Virus record (IMG/VR): IMGVR_UViG_3300010430_000191
Coordinates: 1-39,334 of that record
DNA length: 39,334 nt
Strand: one strand, 5' to 3'
From: a virus
The notes below the pieces were generated by a model. The model was given only the letters and a program-made list of their open reading frames with translations. It ran no database searches and was not told the DNA's origin. Positions 20,487 through 30,114 of this stretch are shown piece by piece (within the stretch, counting starts at the first letter, position 1; the number at the start of each line of letters is the position of its first letter). Both the position numbers and the translations under genes were made by a program.

Positions 20487-20821
20487 ACACATATTTGGAG
20501 ATGTGTAGGGTTTTAAATAATGAACCTGATCCAGATATGATACCTGTCTCTCTTTATGATCTTAGAGAAAGTTCGCAGTTAGCTTTTGATTTATATGGAT
20601 TCTTACCAGATCGGTGGGAAGGAATGACTGCAACCTACTTAGGAAAAGACTTTTCTTTAATGCCATTTTTATTTCAAGAGTATGAAATAGAAGGGTATAT
20701 GAGAAAACATTTATTGTTTTTATTTAAATATATAGATGGTTCTGTAGCAGAACAGATTCAAGCTAAACAAAAGCGCGAAGCTAAAGCTGCAGAAACCAAG
20801 AGCAAATTACCAAATGGCTGA
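20010..20821 (+). CDS. tail assembly chaperone GT by -1 frameshift, 270 aa
   Basis: At 20402-20408 the heptamer G-GGA-AAG is in the zero frame of G, exactly the X-XXY-YYZ slippery sequence of lambda G-T. A -1 slip continues into the overlapping frame (V-Y-E-E-G-L...) up to the stop at 20819-20821. Product: 133 residues of G plus 137 of T. The T part ('IPVSLYDLRESSQLAFDLYGFLPDRWEG') lacks its own ATG and a ribosome-binding site, supporting production only by frameshifting. Its stop overlaps the ATG of the tape measure (20814). Confidence 0.85.
20402..20408 (+). promoter_or_regulatory. programmed -1 frameshift site GGGAAAG
   Basis: The slippery heptamer is in the correct phase (codons GGA at 20403, AAG at 20406) between the tail chaperone frames. 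It is identical to the lambda G-T site. Confidence 0.85.
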
Positions 20822-23800
20822 CCAAGGCAAAGTAATACTAGAACTACTAGTCAAAGCACAAGGACTAGATAAAACAGCTGCACAATTAAAATCTATGAAA
20901 GGGGCTATAGAGCAGACTACTGCTGCCTCTACAAAGATGACAAATGTGACTAAACGGCAGCTGGAAGGTACTGCTAAACGTAGTGGTAGTGCAGGAAAGG
21001 ACTTCTCCCGTCAAGCACAGGGCATGGGTGGATTAGTTGCGGCCTACGCGACTGTAGCCGCGAATGTCTTCGCGCTTACTTCTGCATTTCGTGTTCTTAA
21101 GAGTGCTGCTGACTTTAGTAGTATGATTAAGTCAGCTGAGAACTTACAATCAGTTCTTGGTACTAATTTCAAAAGAATAGCAGATGATATCCAGAAAGCA
21201 ACTGGAGGAGCTCTTAACCTTGCGGAAGCTTTAGAGGCTGCTAATCGTATTGCTGCTACTGGCGCGAATCCAAAGCAGATTCGAGAATTAACGTCTATTG
21301 CCACTAAAGCTGCTCAAACATTTGGTGGTACTACTACCCAAGCTATTAATCGCTTTATTGGTGCCGTGCAACGTGGTCGTACAGAACTTGTTGCACAGCA
21401 AGGTATTGTTATTAAGATGGATAGAGTACTTAATAACTATGCTGCAGATTTAGGACGTAGTGTTAAATCTCTTAGTGAATTTGAACGTCAACAAGCTATT
21501 ACTAATGCTATTATTGATGAAGGTAATAGATTACTTGGTGATGTTATGATTGACCCTAACCCATATGAGACATTAGGTAAGGCATTCCAAGATTTAACCA
21601 GAGATATACTAGTATTTTTAGAAAAAGGTGTTGATAGAATAGCTATTGCTTTTAGAGATAATGCGGAAGCTATTATTGCTTTTGGAGTAATTATTGGACG
21701 TCAGATTCTAAGAAAAGCTATCCCTGTATTCAGTGATATGGGAGCCGCTGCGTTAGATACTGCAGCTAGAATTGAAAAGGCTGCGGACGCTAAACGTAAA
21801 TCTATTAAATCTGTTACAGCTGTGCTTGCAGCAGAGGCAGCTAAGCAAAGACAAATTTATAATGATCAAGTTATTGCAGCTACTAAAGCTGCTGTGGTTC
21901 GTGCTAAATTAGTGGAAAAAGGTAAGAGTAGTATTTTTACTAGTGCTAAATCTGGATTTGCTAAAGAAGTAGAAACAGATCAAGTTGATAAAGAAGGTAA
22001 GAAGCTTACTAAAACAGTATTTGATGAGAGTGCGGCAAAAAAAGCATCTCAACAAATTGGTAGAACATTAAAACTTAGTGCTAAGCAAATGGAAGGTACG
22101 GTAAAGGGACTTTCCGCTACTTTAATAGAAACGCGCAAAAAAGAAGGCGATAAAGTATTAATTAATCTTCAAAAGAATATTGATAAGCAAATTGCAGAGC
22201 ATAAGAGATTAGCTGCTACTGCTGAGAAAATAGAATCTAAGAGCATAACAGCTATATTAGCTAGACGTAATGAAAGAGTAGCAGAACGACAATTATTAAC
22301 TGCTAGACTTAAAGCTGGAGCAATTGGAGCTTTTGGTGAAGGATCACAATCTACCTTTTTAGATACCGGTCTTATGAATAAGTTTAGAAAGGCGACTGCT
22401 CTTTCTACTAATGAATTAGAAAATTATACTGCTGCTAAGCAAAAGTTAATAAAAGCCACAAAGAATGTATCTTTCTGGTTTGGTACTGCTGTACATAGTA
22501 TTGGTACATTTACAAGTACATTATTTTCTGCATTTACAGCCATAACATTATTAATAACAGCGTATAGAGTTATAGCATCTTTTTTACGCGATAGTACTAA
22601 AGCACAGGATGATTATAAAGAATCATTAAAACTAACTGGCGAAGTTATTGAAGATACAACTAAGAAATTTGCTGATTATCAAGAGTTAGTTGATCGCTAT
22701 TCTACAGATCTAGCAGCAGGATTTATTAAAGGAACTACATTCGCTGCCAATGCACTTAGAGATTTACAAGATTCACTCTCTAAGACATCGGCCGCTAGAC
22801 GCGCCTTAGTTTTAGATGTAGGCGTGAAAGATTTTGAAGGATTTAGTAAAAGATTTAATCAGTTAAATTCAGATCTTATTAAGTCTAAGAAAGAATTGCA
22901 GGCTGTACTAAGAACCCCAGCAGTTAATCCAGAGGATCAAAATGCAGCATTAGATAAGGCTGTAGAGATATCTAATAAGTATAATAAGGCTTTAAAGAAT
23001 TTAAGAAATACTACTAAATTATTATTTAAGAACTTAGGTTCAGAACTTGTAAATGAAATATTTATTCAAATACAGGCTGTAGATTTTGCTACAGAATCTG
23101 GATTTGGGCAAAACTTAAAAGCAAGTATTGATAAAATAGTTGAAGGTGTAGAAGATTCTGCTGTTCGTGATAAATTAAAAGATCTACGTAGTAGTATATT
23201 AGCAGATGCTTCTGCTGGTGTTGATATCGAAGATATCATTGATAAAGTTAAGAAAAATCTTAAAGGTCTTGATGACTCCTTAAAATTAGGATTACTAGAT
23301 TCACTAGATAAATTAAGAAAAGGACTTAATTCTGGATTAGTTCCAATATTTGAACAAGAAACTGCTTTAAAATCTATGGCAGGACACGCAGATAACTTTG
23401 CTAAAGCTATGAATGATCTTAATCAAGCTGGTGTAAAGAATAAATCATTATTGGATGCTATTCAAGGTTTTAATAGTAGCTTAAAGGTAGCGGTTGGTAA
23501 TTTAGATACTGCTATCACTAAGTCAAAAGAATTTAATGCACAACTTGATGCAGGAGAAACATTAAGTCTAGGGGATGTAGAAATAGAAGACGATTTGCAA
23601 CAGAAGACTGTAGCATTAGCTGGTTTCTTTTTACAAATTCCTGAAGCTATTAAAAATTCTATTCCAGCTGTCAAAGAGTTAAAAGCACAATTAGCTGCAG
23701 GAAAGTTCGAAGGATTTGTAGATGATACAGTAATTGAAGCTACTATGGCTCGCCTTATTCAAATTGACTTAGAGCGTAGAGAAGTAATTCAACGTACTAA

Positions 23801-26800
23801 CTCATTACGAATATTAGAACAGAAAGAAACACAAAAATTATTAGGTATTAATAAAGCTATATTAACTCAACAGAATAAAATTATTGGGTCTTCAAAACAA
23901 GCATTTGAAGCTACTAAGCAAATTAAAGAAGTCGAAGAGGCCATATTACAATCTAAAGCAGATGAAGTAGCTGCAAGAGCTAGACTTCAACGCTCATTAA
24001 TATTTGAAGGACAAGATCCAGAACAAACTCGTGCATTAAAAGCCAATATTAAACTACTAGAAGAACAATATAAACAGTATTTGGAACAAATCAGAATTCT
24101 TAATCCAATATATGAAGGTACACTTGCTAGGCTTAAAGCTGAACAAGATATACTTAAGATTGTACAAGCAACTAATAATGCGTTAATTTCTAATGCTAAT
24201 GCAGTTAAGAGTGCACTTGGTGGATTACAACAATCAGTTGCATTCCAATTAGATATTTTTGCAGCAGAAACTAAGAGAATTAAGCTACGTAAAGAGGATT
24301 TATTACTACAAGAAAAAGTATTACAAGCTAAGCAGCAAGAGGCCCGCAGATTAGGTAATGATACTAAAGATTTATCATTACAAAATAGATTGATTAATGA
24401 TAGATTAAATTCATTAGATCAAGTATTACTGACTAGAAGTATAGAAGCAGAACGAGCAAGACTAGTAGCAGAAGCAGAAAAAGCAACATTAGAAGTAACA
24501 AGAGAACGCTTAGAAATATTAAAATCTAGTTCTGAAGCATTAGCTGAGTTATCTACAAATGCTAATCAATTAGCACTAAATCAAGCACAAGCAGCATTTC
24601 AAGAAAGAGAATCATTACAAATTAAGCAAGATATAGTTAGACAAGATATCAAGATTCTTAAAGCTAGAAAACTTCAACTAGCAGCAGCGGTACGTTTAAA
24701 TAAGGAAGAACTATTAGCACTAAATAATAAAATTGAATTAGAACGCGATAGACTATATTTACTTGGACAACAAGCAGCTATAGCATCTAGAACTAATTTA
24801 ATTGAAAGTGCTAGAGCTGGTGATACAGATTTTATCATTGATTTAAGTGATGAAAGTATAGAACGATTTGGTATGTTCTTTGAAGATGAGATGATTCAAA
24901 GAGTCAAGTCTTTAAACGGTCCATTCGAGCTTCTTGCTAGAGGGTTTGTAAATACAATGAGTGAAGGAATATCAATGATATTCCAAGCACTTGTATTTAG
25001 TGAAAATAAGTTTAAAGATGTTGTAAACGAGATTAGAAAACTATTAGCAAATGTATTTGCTAATATTGCCGCTACACAACTAGAGCGCTTTATTATTGCG
25101 CAGTTAAGTAAGTTAAAATTATTTAGTTTCTTAAAAGATGATACTGCCACAGCACTAGATCGTTTATCAACAGTAATGGAAGGGGTATCTTCATCTATTG
25201 ATGATTTATCAGCAAGTTTAGGAAAAGCTACTGCTCCAGGACCTTTAGCTACTAAAGATAAGCCATTTGTAATTACTGATGGAGCTGGAGTATTATCTCC
25301 AGAAGTTAAAAAACAAGGTCAAGTATTAAAAGATATTAAAGATATAATTGATGATTCTGCTGCTGTAGAGCAAGCAAGACGAAATGCACTTACTTTAAAA
25401 GATGCAGTACTTGATATTGGTGACAGAATTGTTACTAGTATTGAAGCATTTAGTAATAGTTTACACGAAGGAGTTGCTAAACTAGTAGCTGCAGTTAACA
25501 ACTTATGTGAATGTAAAACTGTCGATACTGGGGCTACTGATACTATAGTTCCAATAGTTGTAGCAGCTGCTACTGCGGATATAGATGATTCAACACTTGT
25601 AAAAGCTATTGAAAAAAGTAGTACTGAACAAGTAAAAGCTACTAAGGCGAAAGCACCTGTAGCAGTTGCTCATGGTCCAGTTATTGTTCCTAAACAAACA
25701 CCTCCTATAGTAAATATACCAAAGCAAGATATTGCGCCTATTACTGTAAATGTTGATAAAAGACCAGAATTTAAACCAGATGAGTTACCAAAAATATCTA
25801 TTGATCCTATTGATAAGATAGGTATAGATATTTCTAAACCACTTCCTGTGGAAGAAATAAAGATACCTAAATTCCCATTATTAGGAATTGAAGTTCCTAA
25901 TATTGATCCAGTAGATATTGAGTATGGTACACCTCCAAAGATTGGTTTTGATCCATTAAAGAATCTTCCATCATTAGAGGTAGAGAGTTTTCCTAAATTA
26001 AATGTAGAGCCTTTCACAGTTCCAAAAGTGGAGTCTCCTACTATTGATCCAGTAAAATTTGAACCATTTGATTTTGGTCCATTACCTACTTTTTCAGTAA
26101 CAATACCAGATGAAGCTATTCCTGTAGAGGAAGTTGCTCCTATACCCATTGATGAGATAAAAGCTATCACTGCTGATTTTGGTCCTGTACCAACAGTAGA
26201 TGTAAAAGAAAACATAACTATAACTATGCCAGAAATACCTGACTTTAGTAATGCTAGAGTAATGTATGATGGTCCAGAATTTATAGATGTTGCTAATATT
26301 CCTGAGTTTACGTGGCCGCAGATTCCTGAAATTAAAGCACCAAACTTAGGTACATTAGAAGCCCCAGAATTAGGTAAATTAGAGGCTGAAAAATTTCCTC
26401 TATTACATACTGTTGAATTAGCAAAATTAGAAACAGAAACGTTTGCAAAACTAGAGGCTAATGCCTTTGATAGATTAGAAGTAGGACAACTTCCATTATT
26501 ACAAATAGAAGAGCCTCCTTTACTTATGGCGTCCACTTTAGAGAAATTAGAAGCGCACCCATTTGACAAGTTACAAGCCGAATCACTAGATAAACTAGAG
26601 GTTGGAGAGCTTCCATTATTACAAGCTGTTGAACTTGCCAAGTTAGAAGCAGAACAATTTGCTACATTAAGAGCAGAAGAATTTCCTCTATTAGCTGTAG
26701 AACCTTTACCATTATTAAAATCGGCACCGCTTGATTTATTACAAGCAGCACCATTTGATAAATTAGAGGCTGAACCATTAGGTAAGTTAAAGCCTGAGGA

Positions 26801-28445
26801 ATTCCCACTATTAACTGCTGATAAATTACCACTATTGCAGGTGGCAGATTTACCACTACTAGAAGTAGGTAATCTTCCATTATTAGAAACTGTAGAACTA
26901 GCCAAATTAGATGCTAACCCATTTGATAAGTTAGAAGCGAAAACATTTGATAAGTTAGAAGTAGGATATATTCCTAAGTTAGAGGCTGAGACATTTGCTA
27001 AGATAGAGGCGGAACAATTTGATAAACTTAAGATTGAAACTCTTCCGTTATTAAAAACTGCTCCATTACCACTATTAAAAGCCGAGCCACTAGAAACTTT
27101 AAAAGCTGCTCCTATGGATAAGTTGGAAGCTGTACCATTTGATCAACTTACTGTGAATTATGGACAGATTCCTACTGTAAAACTTGAAGCATTCCCTGAT
27201 TGGAAATGGCCAGATTTTCCAGACTCTCCGGAATTAATATTTCCTGAGATTACTTTTCCTAAGTTTGAGTGGCCCCCATTACCTGAGTTCCCAACTGAGT
27301 TAAAGATAGAAGAAGCTCCTACTTTAAAGATAGACCCTATTACTTTACCTAAAATTGAGTCTCCTACTTTTGATAGATTAGAAGCTGAAGAATTTAAATT
27401 CTTAAAGACTGAACCATTAAAGGATATTGATATAAATTATGGTCAAGTTCCTATGCTACAGTCAGCACCTCTTGATACATTAAAAGCTGAACCTTTAAAG
27501 ACTTATACTTTACAGGTAGAAGAAGTGGCTCCGCTTAAAGTAGAAGAGACAGGACCTCTAGAAGTAGATCAACCTGTTAGTATTCAAGCACCTATTTTAC
27601 AACATCAAACTTCAATAACTGCTGATGTACCTAAGAGTGCTACAGAAGCAGAAATGCTTCAAACAGTAAAGAATATTGAAGAAATAGCAAGAAAGTCTGT
27701 GACTGATACTGCTGGAGCCAATGTTCAAAATACTATTGAAGAGAAAGCTAAAAGACAAGAAGTTAAAACTACCGTTAAGGTTGATCAAACTAAGCCTATC
27801 GTTAATGTTAGTCCTCCAATGTTACCACCATTAAGGTTACCTAAAGGACCAACTGATGATAGAGATGTTACATTTTTAGATGATATTAATCAAAGAATGG
27901 GTGACTTAATTGGTATTACTAAGACACTACCTACTGGAATAGCTGAAAAGAATAAAATTAATTTCGATACGTTAGCTGGCGGATTAGGAAATCTATTAGG
28001 TGGATTAGTTGGTTCTGGTGGTGGATTTGATCTTCAAAGTGGTCTCAGTACTATCCTTAAAGGATCTGGAAATCCATATGCTATGGCTGGTGGATACCTA
28101 TTAGATCTATTTGGAGATGGTGGAATAACTAAACAATTACGTATGTTTGCTAATGGTGGACTTACTAATGGCCCTGAACTAGCTATGGTTGGAGAAGGTC
28201 CAAGACGTGAAGCTGTTGTACCTCTACCAAATAATAGAGAGATACCAGTACAATTTCTTGATTCTGAGGAGTCTAGAGGTGATAACGTTAATATTACTCA
28301 AAGTTTTGACTTTAGAGGTGCTGATGCTAGTGCTATTGGTGCACTTAGAGCGGAAGCAAAAAATATTGAAGAAAGAACGTTCAACCGAGTATTCTCAGAA
28401 ATTGGGAAGGGTGGACGATATGCTAAACAAGTAGGGCGTAGATGA
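20814..28445 (+). CDS. tape measure protein with octapeptide array, 2543 aa
   Basis: Sets tail length and is ejected with the DNA. N terminus 'LELLVKAQGLDKTAAQLKSMKGAI' and a hydrophobic stretch (about 70-92) are typical. A transmembrane-like segment lies at about 563-590. Long coiled coils fill 600-1500. From about 1600 to 2280 the sequence changes to Pro/Leu/Glu/Lys-rich repeats, with an exact array of 33 octapeptides at 1847-2110. A glycine-rich C-terminal domain (about 2380-2500) has 'FANGGLTNGPELAMVGEGPRR', a common siphophage tape-measure ending. It is about twice the length of T5 pb2, implying a very long tail unless the repeat region is not extended along the tube. Confidence 0.94.
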   Translation: MADQGKVILELLVKAQGLDKTAAQLKSMKGAIEQTTAASTKMTNVTKRQLEGTAKRSGSAGKDFSRQAQGMGGLVAAYATVAANVFALTSAFRVLKSAADFSSMIKSAENLQSVLGTNFKRIADDIQKATGGALNLAEALEAANRIAATGANPKQIRELTSIATKAAQTFGGTTTQAINRFIGAVQRGRTELVAQQGIVIKMDRVLNNYAADLGRSVKSLSEFERQQAITNAIIDEGNRLLGDVMIDPNPYETLGKAFQDLTRDILVFLEKGVDRIAIAFRDNAEAIIAFGVIIGRQILRKAIPVFSDMGAAALDTAARIEKAADAKRKSIKSVTAVLAAEAAKQRQIYNDQVIAATKAAVVRAKLVEKGKSSIFTSAKSGFAKEVETDQVDKEGKKLTKTVFDESAAKKASQQIGRTLKLSAKQMEGTVKGLSATLIETRKKEGDKVLINLQKNIDKQIAEHKRLAATAEKIESKSITAILARRNERVAERQLLTARLKAGAIGAFGEGSQSTFLDTGLMNKFRKATALSTNELENYTAAKQKLIKATKNVSFWFGTAVHSIGTFTSTLFSAFTAITLLITAYRVIASFLRDSTKAQDDYKESLKLTGEVIEDTTKKFADYQELVDRYSTDLAAGFIKGTTFAANALRDLQDSLSKTSAARRALVLDVGVKDFEGFSKRFNQLNSDLIKSKKELQAVLRTPAVNPEDQNAALDKAVEISNKYNKALKNLRNTTKLLFKNLGSELVNEIFIQIQAVDFATESGFGQNLKASIDKIVEGVEDSAVRDKLKDLRSSILADASAGVDIEDIIDKVKKNLKGLDDSLKLGLLDSLDKLRKGLNSGLVPIFEQETALKSMAGHADNFAKAMNDLNQAGVKNKSLLDAIQGFNSSLKVAVGNLDTAITKSKEFNAQLDAGETLSLGDVEIEDDLQQKTVALAGFFLQIPEAIKNSIPAVKELKAQLAAGKFEGFVDDTVIEATMARLIQIDLERREVIQRTNSLRILEQKETQKLLGINKAILTQQNKIIGSSKQAFEATKQIKEVEEAILQSKADEVAARARLQRSLIFEGQDPEQTRALKANIKLLEEQYKQYLEQIRILNPIYEGTLARLKAEQDILKIVQATNNALISNANAVKSALGGLQQSVAFQLDIFAAETKRIKLRKEDLLLQEKVLQAKQQEARRLGNDTKDLSLQNRLINDRLNSLDQVLLTRSIEAERARLVAEAEKATLEVTRERLEILKSSSEALAELSTNANQLALNQAQAAFQERESLQIKQDIVRQDIKILKARKLQLAAAVRLNKEELLALNNKIELERDRLYLLGQQAAIASRTNLIESARAGDTDFIIDLSDESIERFGMFFEDEMIQRVKSLNGPFELLARGFVNTMSEGISMIFQALVFSENKFKDVVNEIRKLLANVFANIAATQLERFIIAQLSKLKLFSFLKDDTATALDRLSTVMEGVSSSIDDLSASLGKATAPGPLATKDKPFVITDGAGVLSPEVKKQGQVLKDIKDIIDDSAAVEQARRNALTLKDAVLDIGDRIVTSIEAFSNSLHEGVAKLVAAVNNLCECKTVDTGATDTIVPIVVAAATADIDDSTLVKAIEKSSTEQVKATKAKAPVAVAHGPVIVPKQTPPIVNIPKQDIAPITVNVDKRPEFKPDELPKISIDPIDKIGIDISKPLPVEEIKIPKFPLLGIEVPNIDPVDIEYGTPPKIGFDPLKNLPSLEVESFPKLNVEPFTVPKVESPTIDPVKFEPFDFGPLPTFSVTIPDEAIPVEEVAPIPIDEIKAITADFGPVPTVDVKENITITMPEIPDFSNARVMYDGPEFIDVANIPEFTWPQIPEIKAPNLGTLEAPELGKLEAEKFPLLHTVELAKLETETFAKLEANAFDRLEVGQLPLLQIEEPPLLMASTLEKLEAHPFDKLQAESLDKLEVGELPLLQAVELAKLEAEQFATLRAEEFPLLAVEPLPLLKSAPLDLLQAAPFDKLEAEPLGKLKPEEFPLLTADKLPLLQVADLPLLEVGNLPLLETVELAKLDANPFDKLEAKTFDKLEVGYIPKLEAETFAKIEAEQFDKLKIETLPLLKTAPLPLLKAEPLETLKAAPMDKLEAVPFDQLTVNYGQIPTVKLEAFPDWKWPDFPDSPELIFPEITFPKFEWPPLPEFPTELKIEEAPTLKIDPITLPKIESPTFDRLEAEEFKFLKTEPLKDIDINYGQVPMLQSAPLDTLKAEPLKTYTLQVEEVAPLKVEETGPLEVDQPVSIQAPILQHQTSITADVPKSATEAEMLQTVKNIEEIARKSVTDTAGANVQNTIEEKAKRQEVKTTVKVDQTKPIVNVSPPMLPPLRLPKGPTDDRDVTFLDDINQRMGDLIGITKTLPTGIAEKNKINFDTLAGGLGNLLGGLVGSGGGFDLQSGLSTILKGSGNPYAMAGGYLLDLFGDGGITKQLRMFANGGLTNGPELAMVGEGPRREAVVPLPNNREIPVQFLDSEESRGDNVNITQSFDFRGADASAIGALRAEAKNIEERTFNRVFSEIGKGGRYAKQVGRR
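26352..27143 (+). repeat. 33 tandem octapeptide repeats (24-bp units) in the tape measure
   Basis: Residues 1847-2110 divide without any insertion or deletion into 33 units of eight, consensus [KL]-L-[EKQ]-A-x-[PE]-[FL]-[DPA]. Examples: KLEAEPLG, KLEAHPFD, LLQAVELA, KLEVGELP, LLKTAPLP. Position 2 is Leu in 32 of 33 (Ile once) and position 7 is nearly always Leu or Phe. Units have diverged at the DNA level, so the array is old and its register is under selection. Degenerate units continue on both sides. Confidence 0.95.
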
Positions 28446-29047
28446 TGGCTGATTTTGATTATGATACAGACGTTACATTTTTACCGGCTTCAATGGATTT
28501 CGGTATTGTAACTAATACAATGATTAGTACATCTAACCTTACTGGACATACTAAAAGAATAGAGGTGCCGGGTGCGCGGTGGCGTGCCCGGCTCTCATAT
28601 CAAGATATGACTAAAGATGATGCCAGAAAACTAATGGCATTCTTAGTCTTATTAAAAGGACCCGTTAATAGAGCTATTCTTAGAGATTGGTCATTACCTG
28701 TTAATCAAGGAATCTCTACTGCTGGCAAGAGTATATCAGGATTTCCATCAGGAGCAAATTCTTTTACATTAGCTGGTGGAGGAACATTTACTGTTGGAGA
28801 TTACTTTTCTATTGATACTACTAATTATGGTAGAGAATTAAAAATGGTAACAGGTCATCCTGGTGATGTAAATTTTGAACCAGCTTTACGAGGCCCTATT
28901 ACTTATTCAGAATATGAAGATTTATCACTAGAGACAGTAGATCCTAGTGGAAAGTTTATATTAACATCAGATGATCAAGTGTACTGGAATGCCAGAGGAA
29001 AAATAGGTATTACTAGTATGGACGTGGAATTTATAGAGGGATACTAA
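28442..29047 (+). CDS. distal tail protein candidate (T5 pb9-like), 201 aa
   Basis: First gene after the tape measure, the usual place of Dit. The size matches T5 pb9 (about 200 residues), and the segments 'RWRARLSYQDMTKDDARKLMAFL' and 'FTLAGGGTFTVGDYFSI' fit its core plus inserted barrel layout. Dit forms the hexameric base on which the tail tip sits. A compact GC-rich palindrome (GCCGGG...CCCGGC, about 28567-28592) lies inside the coding part for 'VPGARWRARL'. The start overlaps the tape measure end. Confidence 0.72.
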   Translation: MMADFDYDTDVTFLPASMDFGIVTNTMISTSNLTGHTKRIEVPGARWRARLSYQDMTKDDARKLMAFLVLLKGPVNRAILRDWSLPVNQGISTAGKSISGFPSGANSFTLAGGGTFTVGDYFSIDTTNYGRELKMVTGHPGDVNFEPALRGPITYSEYEDLSLETVDPSGKFILTSDDQVYWNARGKIGITSMDVEFIEGY

Positions 29048-29706
29048 TGCCTAAAACATTTACTTCAGCATATGACGCTGTATTTAGTGATTCAATTAGC
29101 AAATTAGTACCTATTATTGAAGCACATTTTGATGACACAGCAAGTCCCCCAGATACTATATATGCTAATTTATCTGGACATGATTTAATATGGGACACCC
29201 AAACGTATATTGGTGCTGGAAGATTACTAGAAATAGGTACTGTGGAAGAAACTTCTGAGGTGCAAGCATATAGTCTAGCATTAATGATTGGTAGTACCAA
29301 TTCATTATTAGACGATGATATGGCCAATGCTCTAGATGTCGACTATAGAGGCAAACCTGTAATAGTAAAATTAGCAGCTTTAGATGATGATAATCAAATT
29401 ATTGCTGACCCTGTAGTTATGTTTGCTGGTCGCATGGAAAGTATGGAGATAGACTTTACTGGATCTGGATCTATTACAATTAATTGTGTAGCTGGACTAT
29501 CAGATTGGGCTACTCCTCATGGTGGAAGATATAATCATTCATATCAAGTTGGTAATGTTGATTCTACTGATTTAGGATTTGAATATATTGCTCAACTTAA
29601 AGATTTAGAACTTGTATGGGGACGCCAAGAAGGAATTAATACTGTAGTATCTGGTACTTCTGGTAATAATCCTGCTCCACCTACATGGCCGGGCTGGCCT
29701 TGGTAA
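29047..29706 (+). CDS. tail hub/baseplate protein candidate, 219 aa
   Basis: Starts in the TAATG overlap with the previous gene. Beta-rich pattern with 'LIWDTQTYIGAGRLLEIG' and 'MFAGRMESMEIDFTGSGSITINCVAGLSDW' is like small hub/minor tail proteins that follow Dit in siphophages (DUF2163/gpL-like). The C terminus is a Pro/Trp-rich tail (PPTWPGWPW). The precise role is inferred from order. Confidence 0.62.
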   Translation: MPKTFTSAYDAVFSDSISKLVPIIEAHFDDTASPPDTIYANLSGHDLIWDTQTYIGAGRLLEIGTVEETSEVQAYSLALMIGSTNSLLDDDMANALDVDYRGKPVIVKLAALDDDNQIIADPVVMFAGRMESMEIDFTGSGSITINCVAGLSDWATPHGGRYNHSYQVGNVDSTDLGFEYIAQLKDLELVWGRQEGINTVVSGTSGNNPAPPTWPGWPW

Positions 29707-29712
29707 TACTAT

Positions 29713-30114
29713 ATGAAAGAATTAATCATAAAGTATGGAACTCAACCGTTTGGATATAATTGGAAAGAAGGAGAACTTGATTGCTTTCATTTTACAGCCA
29801 ATATTGTTAGAGACTTAACTGGAAAAGATTATTTAAGTAGTTTTCGAGAAAAGTATCATAGCAAGAAGGGCGCATGGAAACTGATAAAAGATTTAGGTTA
29901 TATAAATATCGCCACAGCAGTAAGTGGAGAAACTGGTATTTTGCCAGTTCCCACTTTATTAGCAAAAGATGGGGATATAGTTTGTGGGAAGAATCACGAA
30001 AAAGAAGATATGATAGGCATATGTTATAATAATTATGGTTTCTTTATTGGGAATGATTCTAAGATTTTAAAGAAGTCCTTAAGGGACTGTATTTGTTCGT
30101 GGAGTATTAGATAA
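29713..30114 (+). CDS. NlpC/P60-like tail peptidase (DUF6950-like), 133 aa
   Basis: 'GELDCFHFTANIVRDLTGKDY' with Cys24 is the active-site region of NlpC/P60-related tail proteins; 'DGDIVCG' and 'GICYNNYGFFIG' follow as in the family. It sits between the hub and the tail-tip protein, as gpK in lambda. It may cut peptidoglycan peptides during entry. The expected catalytic His is not obvious (HEKED at about 96 is the nearest), so activity is uncertain. TAATG overlap with the next gene. Confidence 0.7.
   Translation: MKELIIKYGTQPFGYNWKEGELDCFHFTANIVRDLTGKDYLSSFREKYHSKKGAWKLIKDLGYINIATAVSGETGILPVPTLLAKDGDIVCGKNHEKEDMIGICYNNYGFFIGNDSKILKKSLRDCICSWSIR

Noticed and set aside
25670-26905. 411-codon open frame on the minus strand opposite the octad array
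   Set aside because: Its composition (Ser/Asn/Gly low complexity) mirrors the repeated codons of the tape measure on the other strand; there is no ribosome-binding site or promoter. It is a by-product of the 24-bp periodicity.
26352-27143. CRISPR-like regular repetition
   Set aside because: The 24-bp units are adjacent coding repeats without spacers and are diverged in DNA; the reading frame is continuous.
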